Assembly: GCA_963592385.1 (NCBI GenBank)
Contig: CAVAWX010000001.1
Coordinates: forward strand, 3,691-67,690
Reading direction: 5' to 3'
DNA: 64,000 nt
Source: CAVAWX01 sp963592385
Lineage (GTDB): Bacteria; Actinomycetota; Coriobacteriia; Coriobacteriales; QAMH01
Position numbers and translations under genes: made by a program. Of the stretch, positions 15,939 through 24,972 are shown piece after piece. Under the pieces are notes generated by a model. The model ran no database searches and was not told the DNA's origin. It saw only the letters and a list, made by a program, of their open reading frames with translations. Each line of letters opens with the position of its first letter. Position 1 is the stretch's first letter.

Positions 15939-16853
15939 CTAGTCCTGGTTGTCGTAGGTCCCGTACATGGTGGCGAGCTTCTTGGAATCCGCCTCGGACA
16001 GCCATCCGGCGGGAAGGTCTTCGAGAGAGTCGCTGTGGCAGCTCGTGCACACAAGCACCGACGCGCGATGCGACTTGTGGCAGTCGGTGCAGGTGTACTG
16101 GAAGTGGTGCCAGGAATGCGGGTTGCGCGTCATTCCTGCGGTCTTTTCCGTCAGCTCGCTTTTCGTCATGTTGTGGCAGCCCTCGTTCAGGCAGAACTCG
16201 GTGCTGTCGTCGTAGTTCTCGTAGGCCGTGAGGTTGTCGAGGTTGCGCTCGGACAGCGGCGCCACGTAGTCGCCGGTGACGGTGCGGGTGCCCTCCGTGA
16301 TCTGCTCGGCTATGACCGGCTTGTGGCAGCCGGTGCAGGTGATCTTGGCGTCGACGCGGTGCACGGCGGCCAGCATGCCGGAGGCGTCGGAGACCTCGTT
16401 GCCCCATTTGTCCACGGCAGGCTCGCCGGGGGTCGCCTCGTAGGTGGGCACGTAGCCGTCCATGGAGGCGTGGCAGATGGCGCCGCAGAAGCCGGGCGTC
16501 TCGTGCCAGGCGTAAAGGCCCGCGCCCGCCGTGCCGAAGACGACGACGAGGACCACGACGCTGACCTGCCAGCGCTTCAGAGGTCCGGCCTTTTTGTTTC
16601 CCCAGCGGGAAAGCCGCGAGTCGCGTTTCTTCTTCTTGCTCGGATTGGCAGCGGCGGCATGCTCGGACGCCGCGTCGGATTCGGCCGCCTTGCCCGGCCC
16701 GCCGGCCTCGGCGCTTGCGGTGGTTTCAACAGCCTCGGCGCTTGCGACGGCCCCGGCGGCCTCGGTTGATTCGACGACCTCGGCGGCCTCGACGGCCTCG
16801 ACGGCCTCGGTGGTTTCAGCGGCCTCGAAGGCCGTCCCCTTCTCCTTGCCCAT
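15939..16853 (-). CDS. membrane-anchored pentahaem c-type cytochrome
   Basis: 304 residues: an acidic low-complexity N-terminus (residues 1-72, mostly Ala, Glu, Thr, Val), a lysine/arginine-rich stretch, a membrane helix (about 96-117), then an extracytoplasmic haem domain. Haem sites are CGAICH (123-128, CX3CH), CTGCH (173-177), CLNEGCH (221-227, CX4CH), CTDCH (255-259) and CTSCH (269-273). It takes the place of NapC/NapB, which are absent, and probably carries electrons between the quinol module and NapA. Its maturation would require the ccm proteins encoded nearby. It is first in the nap operon. Confidence 0.88.
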   Translation of the reverse strand: MGKEKGTAFEAAETTEAVEAVEAAEVVESTEAAGAVASAEAVETTASAEAGGPGKAAESDAASEHAAAANPSKKKKRDSRLSRWGNKKAGPLKRWQVSVVVLVVVFGTAGAGLYAWHETPGFCGAICHASMDGYVPTYEATPGEPAVDKWGNEVSDASGMLAAVHRVDAKITCTGCHKPVIAEQITEGTRTVTGDYVAPLSERNLDNLTAYENYDDSTEFCLNEGCHNMTKSELTEKTAGMTRNPHSWHHFQYTCTDCHKSHRASVLVCTSCHSDSLEDLPAGWLSEADSKKLATMYGTYDNQD

Positions 16854-16874
16854 GACAGGCTCCTCTCAAAGGCG

Positions 16875-16906
16875 AAGCGGCCTGCGAACACACATGCAGG
16901 CCGCTT
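16875..16906 (-). promoter_or_regulatory. 11-bp perfect hairpin in the leader of the nap operon
   Basis: AAGCGGCCTGC and GCAGGCCGCTT pair perfectly around a 10-base loop, ending about 20 bases before the cytochrome start codon and close to its GAGAGGAG binding site. On the minus strand the stem is followed by CGCCTTT, not a clean T-run, so it may be the argG terminator, or a leader structure affecting nap translation. Confidence 0.4.
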
Positions 16907-16973
16907 TCAGTTCCCCTGCGGAGCCGATGGTATCGCGCGTGCAAGACGACGCAGGCGCGAGCGGGGCAAGTCT

Positions 16974-16986
16974 AGGGTTTTACCCT
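16974..16986. promoter_or_regulatory. inverted repeat upstream of the nap operon
   Basis: AGGGTTTTACCCT is a 5+3+5 dyad about 120 bases before the cytochrome start. It lies in the stretch expected to hold the nap promoter and could be an operator, for example for the neighbouring NarL-type regulator. No second copy was seen, so this is weak. Confidence 0.2.
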
Positions 16987-17066
16987 CATGCCCCGGCCGC
17001 GCCTTTTTCGTCGCGGGATTTTCCCCGCCCGCGCCCTCGCCCTTCACGGGCGTTTTCAAAACGCTT

Positions 17067-18281
<1,215 letters not shown>

Positions 18282-18390
18282 TTTCCTCACATCCTCGCTT
18301 TCCTCGTCGGTTCTTTTACCGCAGTTTTCTTCATCGTCGGTTCTTTTATCGTCGGGCCGCCGCGCGTCGATTGTTTATCGTCGGCGCTGC
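18282..18390 (-). repeat. imperfect short repeats between argR and argG
   Basis: On the minus strand the unit CCGACGATAAAAGAA and variants (CCGACGATAAACAA, CCGACGATGAAGAA, CCGACGAGGAAAG) recur four times from the last codons of argR to just before the argG binding site. Two copies of CGTCGGTTCTTTTA on the plus strand (about 18305-18318 and 18335-18348) are 30 bases apart. The stretch is the only candidate place for an argG leader or internal promoter. Confidence 0.55.
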
Positions 18391-18818
18391 GCCGCCGATC
18401 CGCCGCGCGCCGCGATCTCCTCTTCGACGCGCGCGCCGTCGTCGTCTGTCGCCGCGACGACGAATATGGTGTCGTCACCTGCGATGGTCCCGAGCACGCC
18501 CGCAAGGGCGGCCGCGTCGATGGCGGCGGCGACGCTCATGGCCGCGCCCGGCTCCGTCTTCACCACCACCTGGTTGCCGGCCCGCGCCACGCCGCGCACG
18601 AGGGTCTGCACCATCTGCGAGAGCCGCAGGTCTTCGGGCAGCACGTAGGCGCCGTCGGCCTTGCGCAGGTCCATCTCGGCGATGTCGCGCGAGACCGTGG
18701 CCTGCGTGACGTCGAAGCCGCGCTCTCCCAGCGCGTCGGCAAGCGCGGCTTGCGTGGCGAGCGGGCTGGCGCGCACTATCTCGCGTATGGCCTCGTGCCT
18801 GTCGCCCCTCACGCCCAT
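18375..18818 (-). CDS. argR: arginine repressor
   Basis: 147 residues. The N-terminal winged helix contains TQAALADALGERGFDVTQAT and VSRDIAEMDLRK, the ArgR DNA-binding motif; the C-terminal half, with PGAAMSVAAAIDAA and GTIAGDDTIFVVA, is the arginine-binding hexamerisation domain. It represses arginine synthesis genes when arginine is abundant. ATG 18818 follows GAGGACGCGC and lies 10 bases after the argF stop, so it is transcribed with the biosynthetic genes it should control. Confidence 0.95.
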   Translation of the reverse strand: MGVRGDRHEAIREIVRASPLATQAALADALGERGFDVTQATVSRDIAEMDLRKADGAYVLPEDLRLSQMVQTLVRGVARAGNQVVVKTEPGAAMSVAAAIDAAALAGVLGTIAGDDTIFVVAATDDDGARVEEEIAARGGSAAQRRR

Positions 18819-18828
18819 GCGCGCGTCC

Positions 18829-19770
18829 TCATGCCACGCCCAGCACGCACGAGAGCAGCGCCTTTTGCGCATGCAGCCGGTTTTCCGCCTCGTCGAAGAC
18901 CACCGACGCCGGCCCGTCGATGACCCCGTCGGTCACCTCCTCGCCGCGGTGCGCCGGCAGGCAGTGCATGAAGATGGCGCCCGGCGCGGCGCGCCTCATG
19001 GCCCATTCGTCCACCTGGAAGCCCTCGAAAGCGGCCAGGCGCTCGTCGTGCTCGTCTTCGTCGCCCATGGACGTCCACGTGTCCGTGACCACCACGTCGG
19101 CGCCGTCGAGGGCCGACAGGTCGTCGAAGAAGCGCAACGAGCCGCCGAGCTTGCGGCAGCGGGCCGCGCTCTCGGCCGCGACGCGCTCGTCCCACCAGTA
19201 CCCGTGGGGGCAGCCGATGGCCACGTCCATCTTCGCGAGCGCCGCGAGCTCCATGTAGGTGTTGGCCATGTTGTTGCCGTCGCCCACGTAGGCAAGCTTC
19301 AGCCCCTCGAGGCGGCCCTTGTGCTCGAGTATGGTCAGCGCGTCGGCCAGGCCCTGGCAGGGGTGGAAGTCGTCGGTCAGGGCGTTGATCACGGGCACGC
19401 TCGCCCAGTGCGCCACCTCGGCGACCTTGGCCTGCTCGAAGGTGCGCAAGACGATGGCGTCCACGAAGCGCTCGAGCACGAGGGTGGTGTCGTGGACCGT
19501 CTCGCCGCGCGAGAACGCCGAGCGCTCGTCGCTCATCACGATGGGCTGCGCACCCAGGCGCGCGACCCCCACCTCGAAGCTCGTGCGCGTGCGCAAGCTG
19601 GGCTTTTCCATGATGATGGCGACGGCCTTGCCCGCGCAGGTGCTCTCGCGGGCGCCCGCCTTCCAGGCGCGTTTCTGCTTCGCGGCCGTGTCCAGGACAA
19701 ACGAGAACTCCTCGCTCGTCAGATCCGCCAGGCGCAAGAGGTCGCGGCCGGCCAGGGTGTTCTCGCTCAT
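18829..19770 (-). CDS. argF: ornithine carbamoyltransferase
   Basis: 313 residues. KPSLRTRTSFE binds carbamoyl phosphate, FHPCQGLADALTI is the HPXQ motif, and MHCLPAHRGEEV is the HCLP motif that binds ornithine, so this is an ornithine rather than aspartate enzyme. It makes citrulline in the arginine pathway. ATG 19770 overlaps the argD stop (ATGA) and sits seven bases after AGGAGG; the ATG six bases earlier would be too close to that site. Confidence 0.96.
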   Translation of the reverse strand: MSENTLAGRDLLRLADLTSEEFSFVLDTAAKQKRAWKAGARESTCAGKAVAIIMEKPSLRTRTSFEVGVARLGAQPIVMSDERSAFSRGETVHDTTLVLERFVDAIVLRTFEQAKVAEVAHWASVPVINALTDDFHPCQGLADALTILEHKGRLEGLKLAYVGDGNNMANTYMELAALAKMDVAIGCPHGYWWDERVAAESAARCRKLGGSLRFFDDLSALDGADVVVTDTWTSMGDEDEHDERLAAFEGFQVDEWAMRRAAPGAIFMHCLPAHRGEEVTDGVIDGPASVVFDEAENRLHAQKALLSCVLGVA

Positions 19771-21053
19771 CTGCATGCCTCCTCGTAGCAGTCGGGAAGT
19801 TTCGCCACCAGCGCATCGACGTCGGCGCGTGTCGCCACCAGCGGCGGCAAGAAGCGTAGCACGTCGTCGGCGGGCGCGTTGAAGACAAGGCCGTGCGAGA
19901 GGCCGGCGCGCACGAGGGCGTGGGCGCACGGCGCGTCGATGCTCGCCCCCACCATCAGGCCGGCGCCGCGCACCTCCGCGACGAAGGGCAGCGCGGCCAG
20001 GCGCTCGGAGAGGTAGGCGCCCACCTCGGCCACCTGCGCGCAGAAGCCGGGCTCGCACATGATCTGCGTCGTGGCGTCGGCGGCGGCCACCGCGAGCGCC
20101 GAGCCGCCGAAGGTCGAGCCGTGCATGCCGGGCTGCAAGAGCTCTGCCACCTCGCCGTGCGCGGAAAACGCCCCCATGGGCACGCCGTTGGCGATGCCTT
20201 TTGCCATCGTCACCACGTCGGGGACGATGCCGAAATGCTGGAAGCAAAACGGCTTGCCCGTGCGGGCAAGGCCCGTCTGCACCTCGTCGAGGATGAGCAG
20301 CATGCCGCGCTCGGCGCTCAGGCGGCGGGCCGCCTGCATGTACTCGCGCGTGCACGGCCATATGCCCGATTCGCCCTGGATGGGCTCGAGCAGCACGGCT
20401 GCGGGCCGCGTGCCGTCCACCTCGGCGTCAAGCGCCGCCTCGAGGGCGTCGATGTCGTTTAAGGGCACATGGGTGAAGCCGGGCGGCAGGGGTGCGAAGG
20501 GGTCCTGGAAGCGGTCTTGGGCCGTGGCGGCAAGGGTCGCGAGCGTGCGCCCGTGAAAGGAGCGCTTCGCGGTGACGATGCCCCATGCGCCGTCCAGGCG
20601 CTCCTTGCCCCAGCGGCGCGCAAGCTTGACGGCGCCCTCGTTGGCCTCGGCGCCGGAGTTCGCGAAGAAGGTCTTCCACGCGGCCGGGGCGTCCGAATCC
20701 CCTGCCGGGGCGTCCGTTTCACCATGGGCGTCCGCTTCACCGTCCGCGTCCGCATCCCCCGCCGCGCCCGACAGCATCTCCGAGAGCCGACGTGCCAGCT
20801 GGCCGCGCTTCTCGATGTAGAAGTAGTTGCTCACGTGGAGGAGTTTTTCTGCCTGCTCCACGACGGCAGCCGTCACGCGCGGGTTGCAGTGCCCCACGGA
20901 CACGACCGCGATGCCGGCGAGGAAATCGAGGTACTCCCTGCCCGCGTCGTCGAAGAGCCGCATCATGTCGCCGCGCGTGAACTGCACGTCCTCGCGTGCG
21001 TACGCGTGCATGAGATAGCGCGCCTCGAGCTCCTTTTCCGCCTCCAAGCCCAT
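19767..21053 (-). CDS. argD: acetylornithine aminotransferase
   Basis: 428 residues. This is a PLP-dependent class III aminotransferase: FFANSGAEANEGAVKLAR, LLILDEVQTGLARTG and the PLP lysine in MAKGIANGVPMGA. It converts N-acetylglutamate semialdehyde to acetylornithine. Between the LARRLSEML segment and the conserved WKTFFANSGAEAN lies an Asp/Ala/Gly-rich insertion (about residues 98-122) not expected in the family; its DNA contains a TTCACCGTCCGCG word also found in tlyA. The start is at 21053 after GGAGTAGGAG, three bases after the argB stop. Confidence 0.95.
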   Translation of the reverse strand: MGLEAEKELEARYLMHAYAREDVQFTRGDMMRLFDDAGREYLDFLAGIAVVSVGHCNPRVTAAVVEQAEKLLHVSNYFYIEKRGQLARRLSEMLSGAAGDADADGEADAHGETDAPAGDSDAPAAWKTFFANSGAEANEGAVKLARRWGKERLDGAWGIVTAKRSFHGRTLATLAATAQDRFQDPFAPLPPGFTHVPLNDIDALEAALDAEVDGTRPAAVLLEPIQGESGIWPCTREYMQAARRLSAERGMLLILDEVQTGLARTGKPFCFQHFGIVPDVVTMAKGIANGVPMGAFSAHGEVAELLQPGMHGSTFGGSALAVAAADATTQIMCEPGFCAQVAEVGAYLSERLAALPFVAEVRGAGLMVGASIDAPCAHALVRAGLSHGLVFNAPADDVLRFLPPLVATRADVDALVAKLPDCYEEACR

Positions 21054-21056
21054 CTC

Positions 21057-22037
21057 CTACTCCTTTCTGCCGATGGTCTGTATCGCCGCGTCGAGCTTGC
21101 TCGCGAAGTTGCTGACCGGCGCCTCGACGAAATCCGGGTCCACCGAGTCGTCGTCGCCGCGACGGATGAGCGTGCCCACGCCCTCGTCGGTGAAGATCTC
21201 GAGCACCAGCGCGTGCGGCATCGTGCCGTTGATGACGTGCGCCTTCGCCACGCCGGCCGACAGCGCCGTCACGCAGGCGTTGATCTTCGGGATCATGCCG
21301 CTCGACATCGTGCCGCTCTCTGCCAGCTCGACGGCCTCGGACAGCGCCATGCGCGAGACGAGCGTGGACTTGTCGTCGAAGTCCGTGTAGAGGCCGTCCA
21401 CGTCTGTGATGAAGACGATCTTCTGTGCGCCGATGCTTGCCGCCAGCTCGCCTGCCACCGTGTCGGCGTTGATGTTGTAGTCGCCGTCGGCGCCGTAGCC
21501 CACCGTCGCGATGACGGGGATGTAGTCGGCGGCCAGCAGGTCTTCGACCAGGCAGGTGTTCACGGCCTCGACCTTGCCCACGCGCCCGAGCGTGCCGGCG
21601 TCGAGCGGGCTTGCCTGGATGACCTTCGCGTCGGCGCCGTTGAGCCCCACCGCGATGGCGCCGTGGCGGTTCACGGCGGCCACGAGCTCCTGGTTCACCT
21701 GCCCCACGAGCGTCATCTTCACCACTTCCATCGTGGCCTCGTCGGTCACGCGCTGGCCGCCCTCGAAGCGCGTCGGGATGTCGAGGCGCGAGAGCATGCC
21801 GTTGATGGCCGGGCCGCCGCCGTGCACGATGATGGGGTTGGCGCCCATGAGCTTGAGCAAGATAATGTCGTCGACCACCGCGTCGCGCAAAGGGCCGGAT
21901 TGCATGGCCGCGCCGCCGTACTTGATCACGACCGTCTTGCCCGTGATGTCCTCGATCCAGGGCAGCGCCTCGATCAGGACCTTCGCGCGCGCCTCCCTCG
22001 AAAGCGCGGCCTCGTCTGTTTGCTCGCGAAATTTCAT
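21057..22037 (-). CDS. argB: acetylglutamate kinase
   Basis: 326 residues. The amino acid kinase fold shows IKYGGAAMQSGPLRDAVVDD, NPIIVHGGGPAINGML, and NINADTVAGELAASIGA with ITDVDGLYTD. It phosphorylates N-acetylglutamate, often the arginine-inhibited step. ATG 22037 (MKFREQTDE) is placed five bases after AAGGGG; a GTG two codons upstream overlaps that site. The gene sits between argJ (13-base gap) and argD. Confidence 0.96.
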   Translation of the reverse strand: MKFREQTDEAALSREARAKVLIEALPWIEDITGKTVVIKYGGAAMQSGPLRDAVVDDIILLKLMGANPIIVHGGGPAINGMLSRLDIPTRFEGGQRVTDEATMEVVKMTLVGQVNQELVAAVNRHGAIAVGLNGADAKVIQASPLDAGTLGRVGKVEAVNTCLVEDLLAADYIPVIATVGYGADGDYNINADTVAGELAASIGAQKIVFITDVDGLYTDFDDKSTLVSRMALSEAVELAESGTMSSGMIPKINACVTALSAGVAKAHVINGTMPHALVLEIFTDEGVGTLIRRGDDDSVDPDFVEAPVSNFASKLDAAIQTIGRKE

Positions 22038-22049
22038 GCGCACCCCTTG

Positions 22050-23429
22050 CTAGCTGCGATAATCGGCGTTGATGTGGATGTATTCGTGCGTGAGGTCGCA
22101 GGTCCACACGCGTGCGTGGCCGCCACCTGCATGCAGGTTCACGTCGATGGCGATCTCGTCGCGCTCGAAACGCGCGGCGGCCTCGTCTTCGGAGAAGGGC
22201 TGCGCGAGGCCGGCGCGGCACACGGGCATGCCCATGATGTCGATGTCGCAGTTTTCCTGCGCGAAGGCCGCGCCCGACTTGCCCGCGGCGGCGGCGATGC
22301 GCCCCCAGTTGCAGTCGCGCCCGGCGATGGCGGTTTTCACCAGCGGGGAGTTGGCGATGGCACGCGCGGCCAGCTCGGCGTCCGCGTCGTTTTCCGCCCC
22401 GCGCACGGTCACGGTCACGAGCTTGGTCGCCCCCTCGCCGTCGGCCGCGATCTGGCGCGCGAGGTCCTCGCAGACAAAGCGCAGCGCCCGGGCGAAGGTG
22501 GCGAAGGCGTCGGTGGAAGCGGCGTCCGCGTCGGCGGGGGCGGCAGAAGCGCCGTTTGCGCCGCCGTCGTGCGCGGGAGCCTCGATGGACGCGACGGACG
22601 CGGCACCGGAGGCCAGCAGAAACACGCTGTCGTTGGTGGAGGTGTCGGAGTCCACGGTGATCTTGTTAAACGACGCGTCCACCGCCTGCTTCAAGGCGAC
22701 GGCGGCCGCCTCGGCGGAGATGGGCGCGTCGGTCGTGAGCACGGCCAGCATCGTGGCCATGTTCGGCTGGATCATGCCCGAACCCTTGCACATGCCGCCC
22801 ACCGTGCAGGTCGTGCCCCCCAGGGCAAACGACACGGCGCATTCCTTGGGGTGGGTGTCGGTGGTCATGATGGCGCAGGCCGCGTCGTGGGCCGCGTGCG
22901 CCGTGGGCGCGGCCGTCTGTGCGAGCAAGGGCACGCCTTCGGTGAAGGGCGAAAGCGGCAAGGGCACGCCGATGACGCCGGTGGAGGCGACGAAGACCTC
23001 GGCGTCCTCGCAGCCCAGGGCATCGGCCACGCAGGCGGCGCTTTGCCGCGCCACGTCCATGCCGGGCCGGCCCGTCGCCGCGTTCGCGTTGCCGGAGTTC
23101 AAGACGATGGCACGCGCCGCGCCCCGGGCGGCCACCTCGCGCGAGACGGCCACGGGGGCGGCGGCGAAGACGTTCGTGGTGAAGACGCCTGCCGCAGCGG
23201 CAGGGCCGTCGTCGGCCACCACGAGGGCGGCGTCGAGGCGCTCCGGGTTCTTGCGAAATCCCAGGTGCAGGCCGGAAGCGGAAAAGCCCTTCGCGGCGCA
23301 GACCCCTCCCTCCACATAGGAGAAGTCCGGGTCGGGCAGGGGCACATGCGCGATCTTCGCATGCGCGTCCGTGCTCGCGTGCGGTGCGTTCGTGTGCGTG
23401 TGCGTGTTTGTGTTTTCTTCTGTATCCAT
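22050..23429 (-). CDS. argJ: bifunctional glutamate N-acetyltransferase / ornithine acetyltransferase
   Basis: 459 residues, longer than the usual 400 or so. The autocleavage site with nucleophilic Thr is in GSGMIQPNMATMLAVLTTDA; FNKITVDSDTSTNDSVFLLA and GRDCNWGRIAAAAGKSG are also conserved. ArgJ recycles the acetyl group between acetylornithine and glutamate. Two parts add length: a His/Thr/Asn-rich N-terminus of about 27 residues and an Ala/Asp/Gly linker near residue 290. The promoter-like boxes place transcription start only a few bases before ATG 23429, so the message may be almost leaderless. argC, usually upstream, is absent here. Confidence 0.95.
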   Translation of the reverse strand: MDTEENTNTHTHTNAPHASTDAHAKIAHVPLPDPDFSYVEGGVCAAKGFSASGLHLGFRKNPERLDAALVVADDGPAAAAGVFTTNVFAAAPVAVSREVAARGAARAIVLNSGNANAATGRPGMDVARQSAACVADALGCEDAEVFVASTGVIGVPLPLSPFTEGVPLLAQTAAPTAHAAHDAACAIMTTDTHPKECAVSFALGGTTCTVGGMCKGSGMIQPNMATMLAVLTTDAPISAEAAAVALKQAVDASFNKITVDSDTSTNDSVFLLASGAASVASIEAPAHDGGANGASAAPADADAASTDAFATFARALRFVCEDLARQIAADGEGATKLVTVTVRGAENDADAELAARAIANSPLVKTAIAGRDCNWGRIAAAAGKSGAAFAQENCDIDIMGMPVCRAGLAQPFSEDEAAARFERDEIAIDVNLHAGGGHARVWTCDLTHEYIHINADYRS

Positions 23430-23438
23430 AATGGGCGC

Positions 23439-23467
23439 ATTGTGCGCCTGCCTGCGCGGTTTTTCAA
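23439..23467 (-). promoter_or_regulatory. argJ promoter, near-leaderless
   Basis: On the minus strand TTGAAA (23467-23462) and CACAAT (23444-23439) are separated by exactly 17 bases. A start site about seven bases downstream would lie near 23432, only some three bases before the argJ ATG, and no ribosome binding site is present. The -35 box is part of the neighbouring inverted repeat. Confidence 0.5.
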
Positions 23468-23520
23468 TAATTATTTTGAAATATGCAGAAAAACTGAATT
23501 ATTCGGCAAAAATATTCATC
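23462..23520. promoter_or_regulatory. candidate ArgR operator region
   Basis: An AT-rich island in GC-rich DNA, between ackA and argJ. It holds the inverted repeat TTTCAATAATTATTTTGAAA (23462-23481) and, from 23494 to 23520, TGAATTATTC and AAAAATATTCA elements that resemble ARG box half-sites (TGAAT / ATTCA). The first repeat includes the argJ -35 box, so binding there would block transcription of argJ-B-D-F-R. The binding protein is inferred from the argR gene in the same operon. Confidence 0.45.
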
Positions 23521-23526
23521 ATGACC

Positions 23527-24759
23527 CTACTCGACAAGCCCCTCCGGCCGCACGACCGAGCCCTTGCCCGTGGCCAGCGCCATGGTGTCGCGCGCGATCA
23601 TCAGCTCCTCGTTGGTAGGCACGACCAGCAGCTTCACCTTCGAGCGCGGGTCGGATATGACGCGCTCCTCGCCCTCGACCTTGTTGGCCTTGTAGTCCAC
23701 GATGATGCCCAGGGCCTCCATGCCGCCCAAGATCATGCGCCGCATGCGCTCGCAGTGCTCGCCGATGCCGCCGGCAAACGCTATCGCGTCCACGCCGCCC
23801 ATGATGGCGATGTAGGAGCCGATCATCTTCTTCACGCTGTGCGCGTACATGTCGTAGGCCAGCGTCGCGCGCTTGTGCCCGGCGATGGTCGCGGCCTTGA
23901 TGACGCGCAGGTCGTTGGACAGGCCCGATATGCCCAGCAGGCCGGACTCGCGGTTCATCAGCTCGTTGATCTCGTGGGGCGTGTAGCCCTCCTGCTCCAT
24001 CAGGTACGTGACGATGGCCGGGTCGATGTCGCCGCAGCGCGTGCCCATCATCACGCCGCCCAGCGGGGTGAAGCCCATCGAGGTGTCCACGCTCATGCCG
24101 TGGTCGACCGCCGTGAGCGAGCAGCCGTTGCCCAGGTGGCAGGTGATGAGCTTCAGGTCGGCCACGTCGGCGTCGAGCAGCTCGGCGGTGCGCCGCGCGA
24201 TGTAGCGGTGCGAGGTGCCGTGCGCGCCGTAGCGGCGTATGCCGAAGCGGTCGTAGAACTCGTAGGGCAGCGCGTACATGTAGGCGTAGGGCTGCATGCT
24301 CTGGTGGAAGGCCGTGTCGAAGACGACGGAATGCGGCACGTCGCCCATGAGCTTCATGCACGCGCGTATGCAGGAGAGCGCGGGCGGGTTGTGCAGGGGC
24401 GCGAGCTCCGAGCACAGCTCGATGTCGCGGATGACGCCGTCGTCTACCAGCACGGACTCGCTGAACTTCTCGCCGCCGTGCACGATGCGGTGCCCCACGG
24501 CGTCGATCTCGGAGAGGTCGGACAGGCTCGCCTGCCCGCCGTCGGTCAAAGCCTCGATCACGGCGCGCATCGCGTCCAGGTGCTCGTCCATGGGCTTTTC
24601 CACGACGTTGTAGCCGTCGGTGCCGCGCCATATCTTGATGAACGAGCCGGGCTCGCCGATCTTCTCGCACAGGCCCTTGGCGACGACGCTCTCGTCGGCC
24701 ATGTCGATGACCTGGTACTTGAGCGAGGAGCTGCCCGCGTTGACGACCAGAATTTTCAT
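23527..24759 (-). CDS. ackA: acetate kinase
   Basis: 410 residues. ILVVNAGSSSLKYQVID at the N-terminus, HRIVHGGEKF, and the RYGAHGTSHRYIA and CHLGNGCSLTAV blocks are the acetokinase signatures. It makes ATP from acetyl phosphate in fermentation or acetate metabolism. ATG 24759 gives the conserved start; 37 more codons in frame upstream are not acetate kinase-like. No phosphotransacetylase gene is adjacent, which is somewhat unusual. The 213 bases upstream include the dyad GGAAATATTTTCC near 24873. Confidence 0.97.
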   Translation of the reverse strand: MKILVVNAGSSSLKYQVIDMADESVVAKGLCEKIGEPGSFIKIWRGTDGYNVVEKPMDEHLDAMRAVIEALTDGGQASLSDLSEIDAVGHRIVHGGEKFSESVLVDDGVIRDIELCSELAPLHNPPALSCIRACMKLMGDVPHSVVFDTAFHQSMQPYAYMYALPYEFYDRFGIRRYGAHGTSHRYIARRTAELLDADVADLKLITCHLGNGCSLTAVDHGMSVDTSMGFTPLGGVMMGTRCGDIDPAIVTYLMEQEGYTPHEINELMNRESGLLGISGLSNDLRVIKAATIAGHKRATLAYDMYAHSVKKMIGSYIAIMGGVDAIAFAGGIGEHCERMRRMILGGMEALGIIVDYKANKVEGEERVISDPRSKVKLLVVPTNEELMIARDTMALATGKGSVVRPEGLVE

Positions 24760-24972
24760 GCAGCGCTTGTCCCCTCTCGCCTCGCGGCGTCCGAGCTTCG
24801 AGTGTCGTGTCCTCTTGAAAGGGCGCACAGGCCGCGTCGGATGCGGCGGCGTGTGCCTCGTCTTTGCCAATCGAGGAAATATTTTCCCATGTGCGCGCCC
24901 TGCGGGTAAACAGCTAGTCAGCCGAACGGCGCGAAGGCAAGGCGGGACGGGCGGGTGAAGCGCGGCACCCCC

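Noticed and set aside
12439..16407. A 1322-codon open frame on the minus strand across napD, napA, napG and the cytochrome gene
   Set aside because: It is out of frame with four clearly conserved genes; the product is Arg-rich and non-conserved, as expected for a +1 shadow of GC-rich coding sequence.
20469..23618. A 1049-codon plus-strand frame antisense to argD, argB and argJ
   Set aside because: Same reason: the minus strand carries three intact arginine genes with their catalytic motifs, and the antisense product has no recognisable domain.
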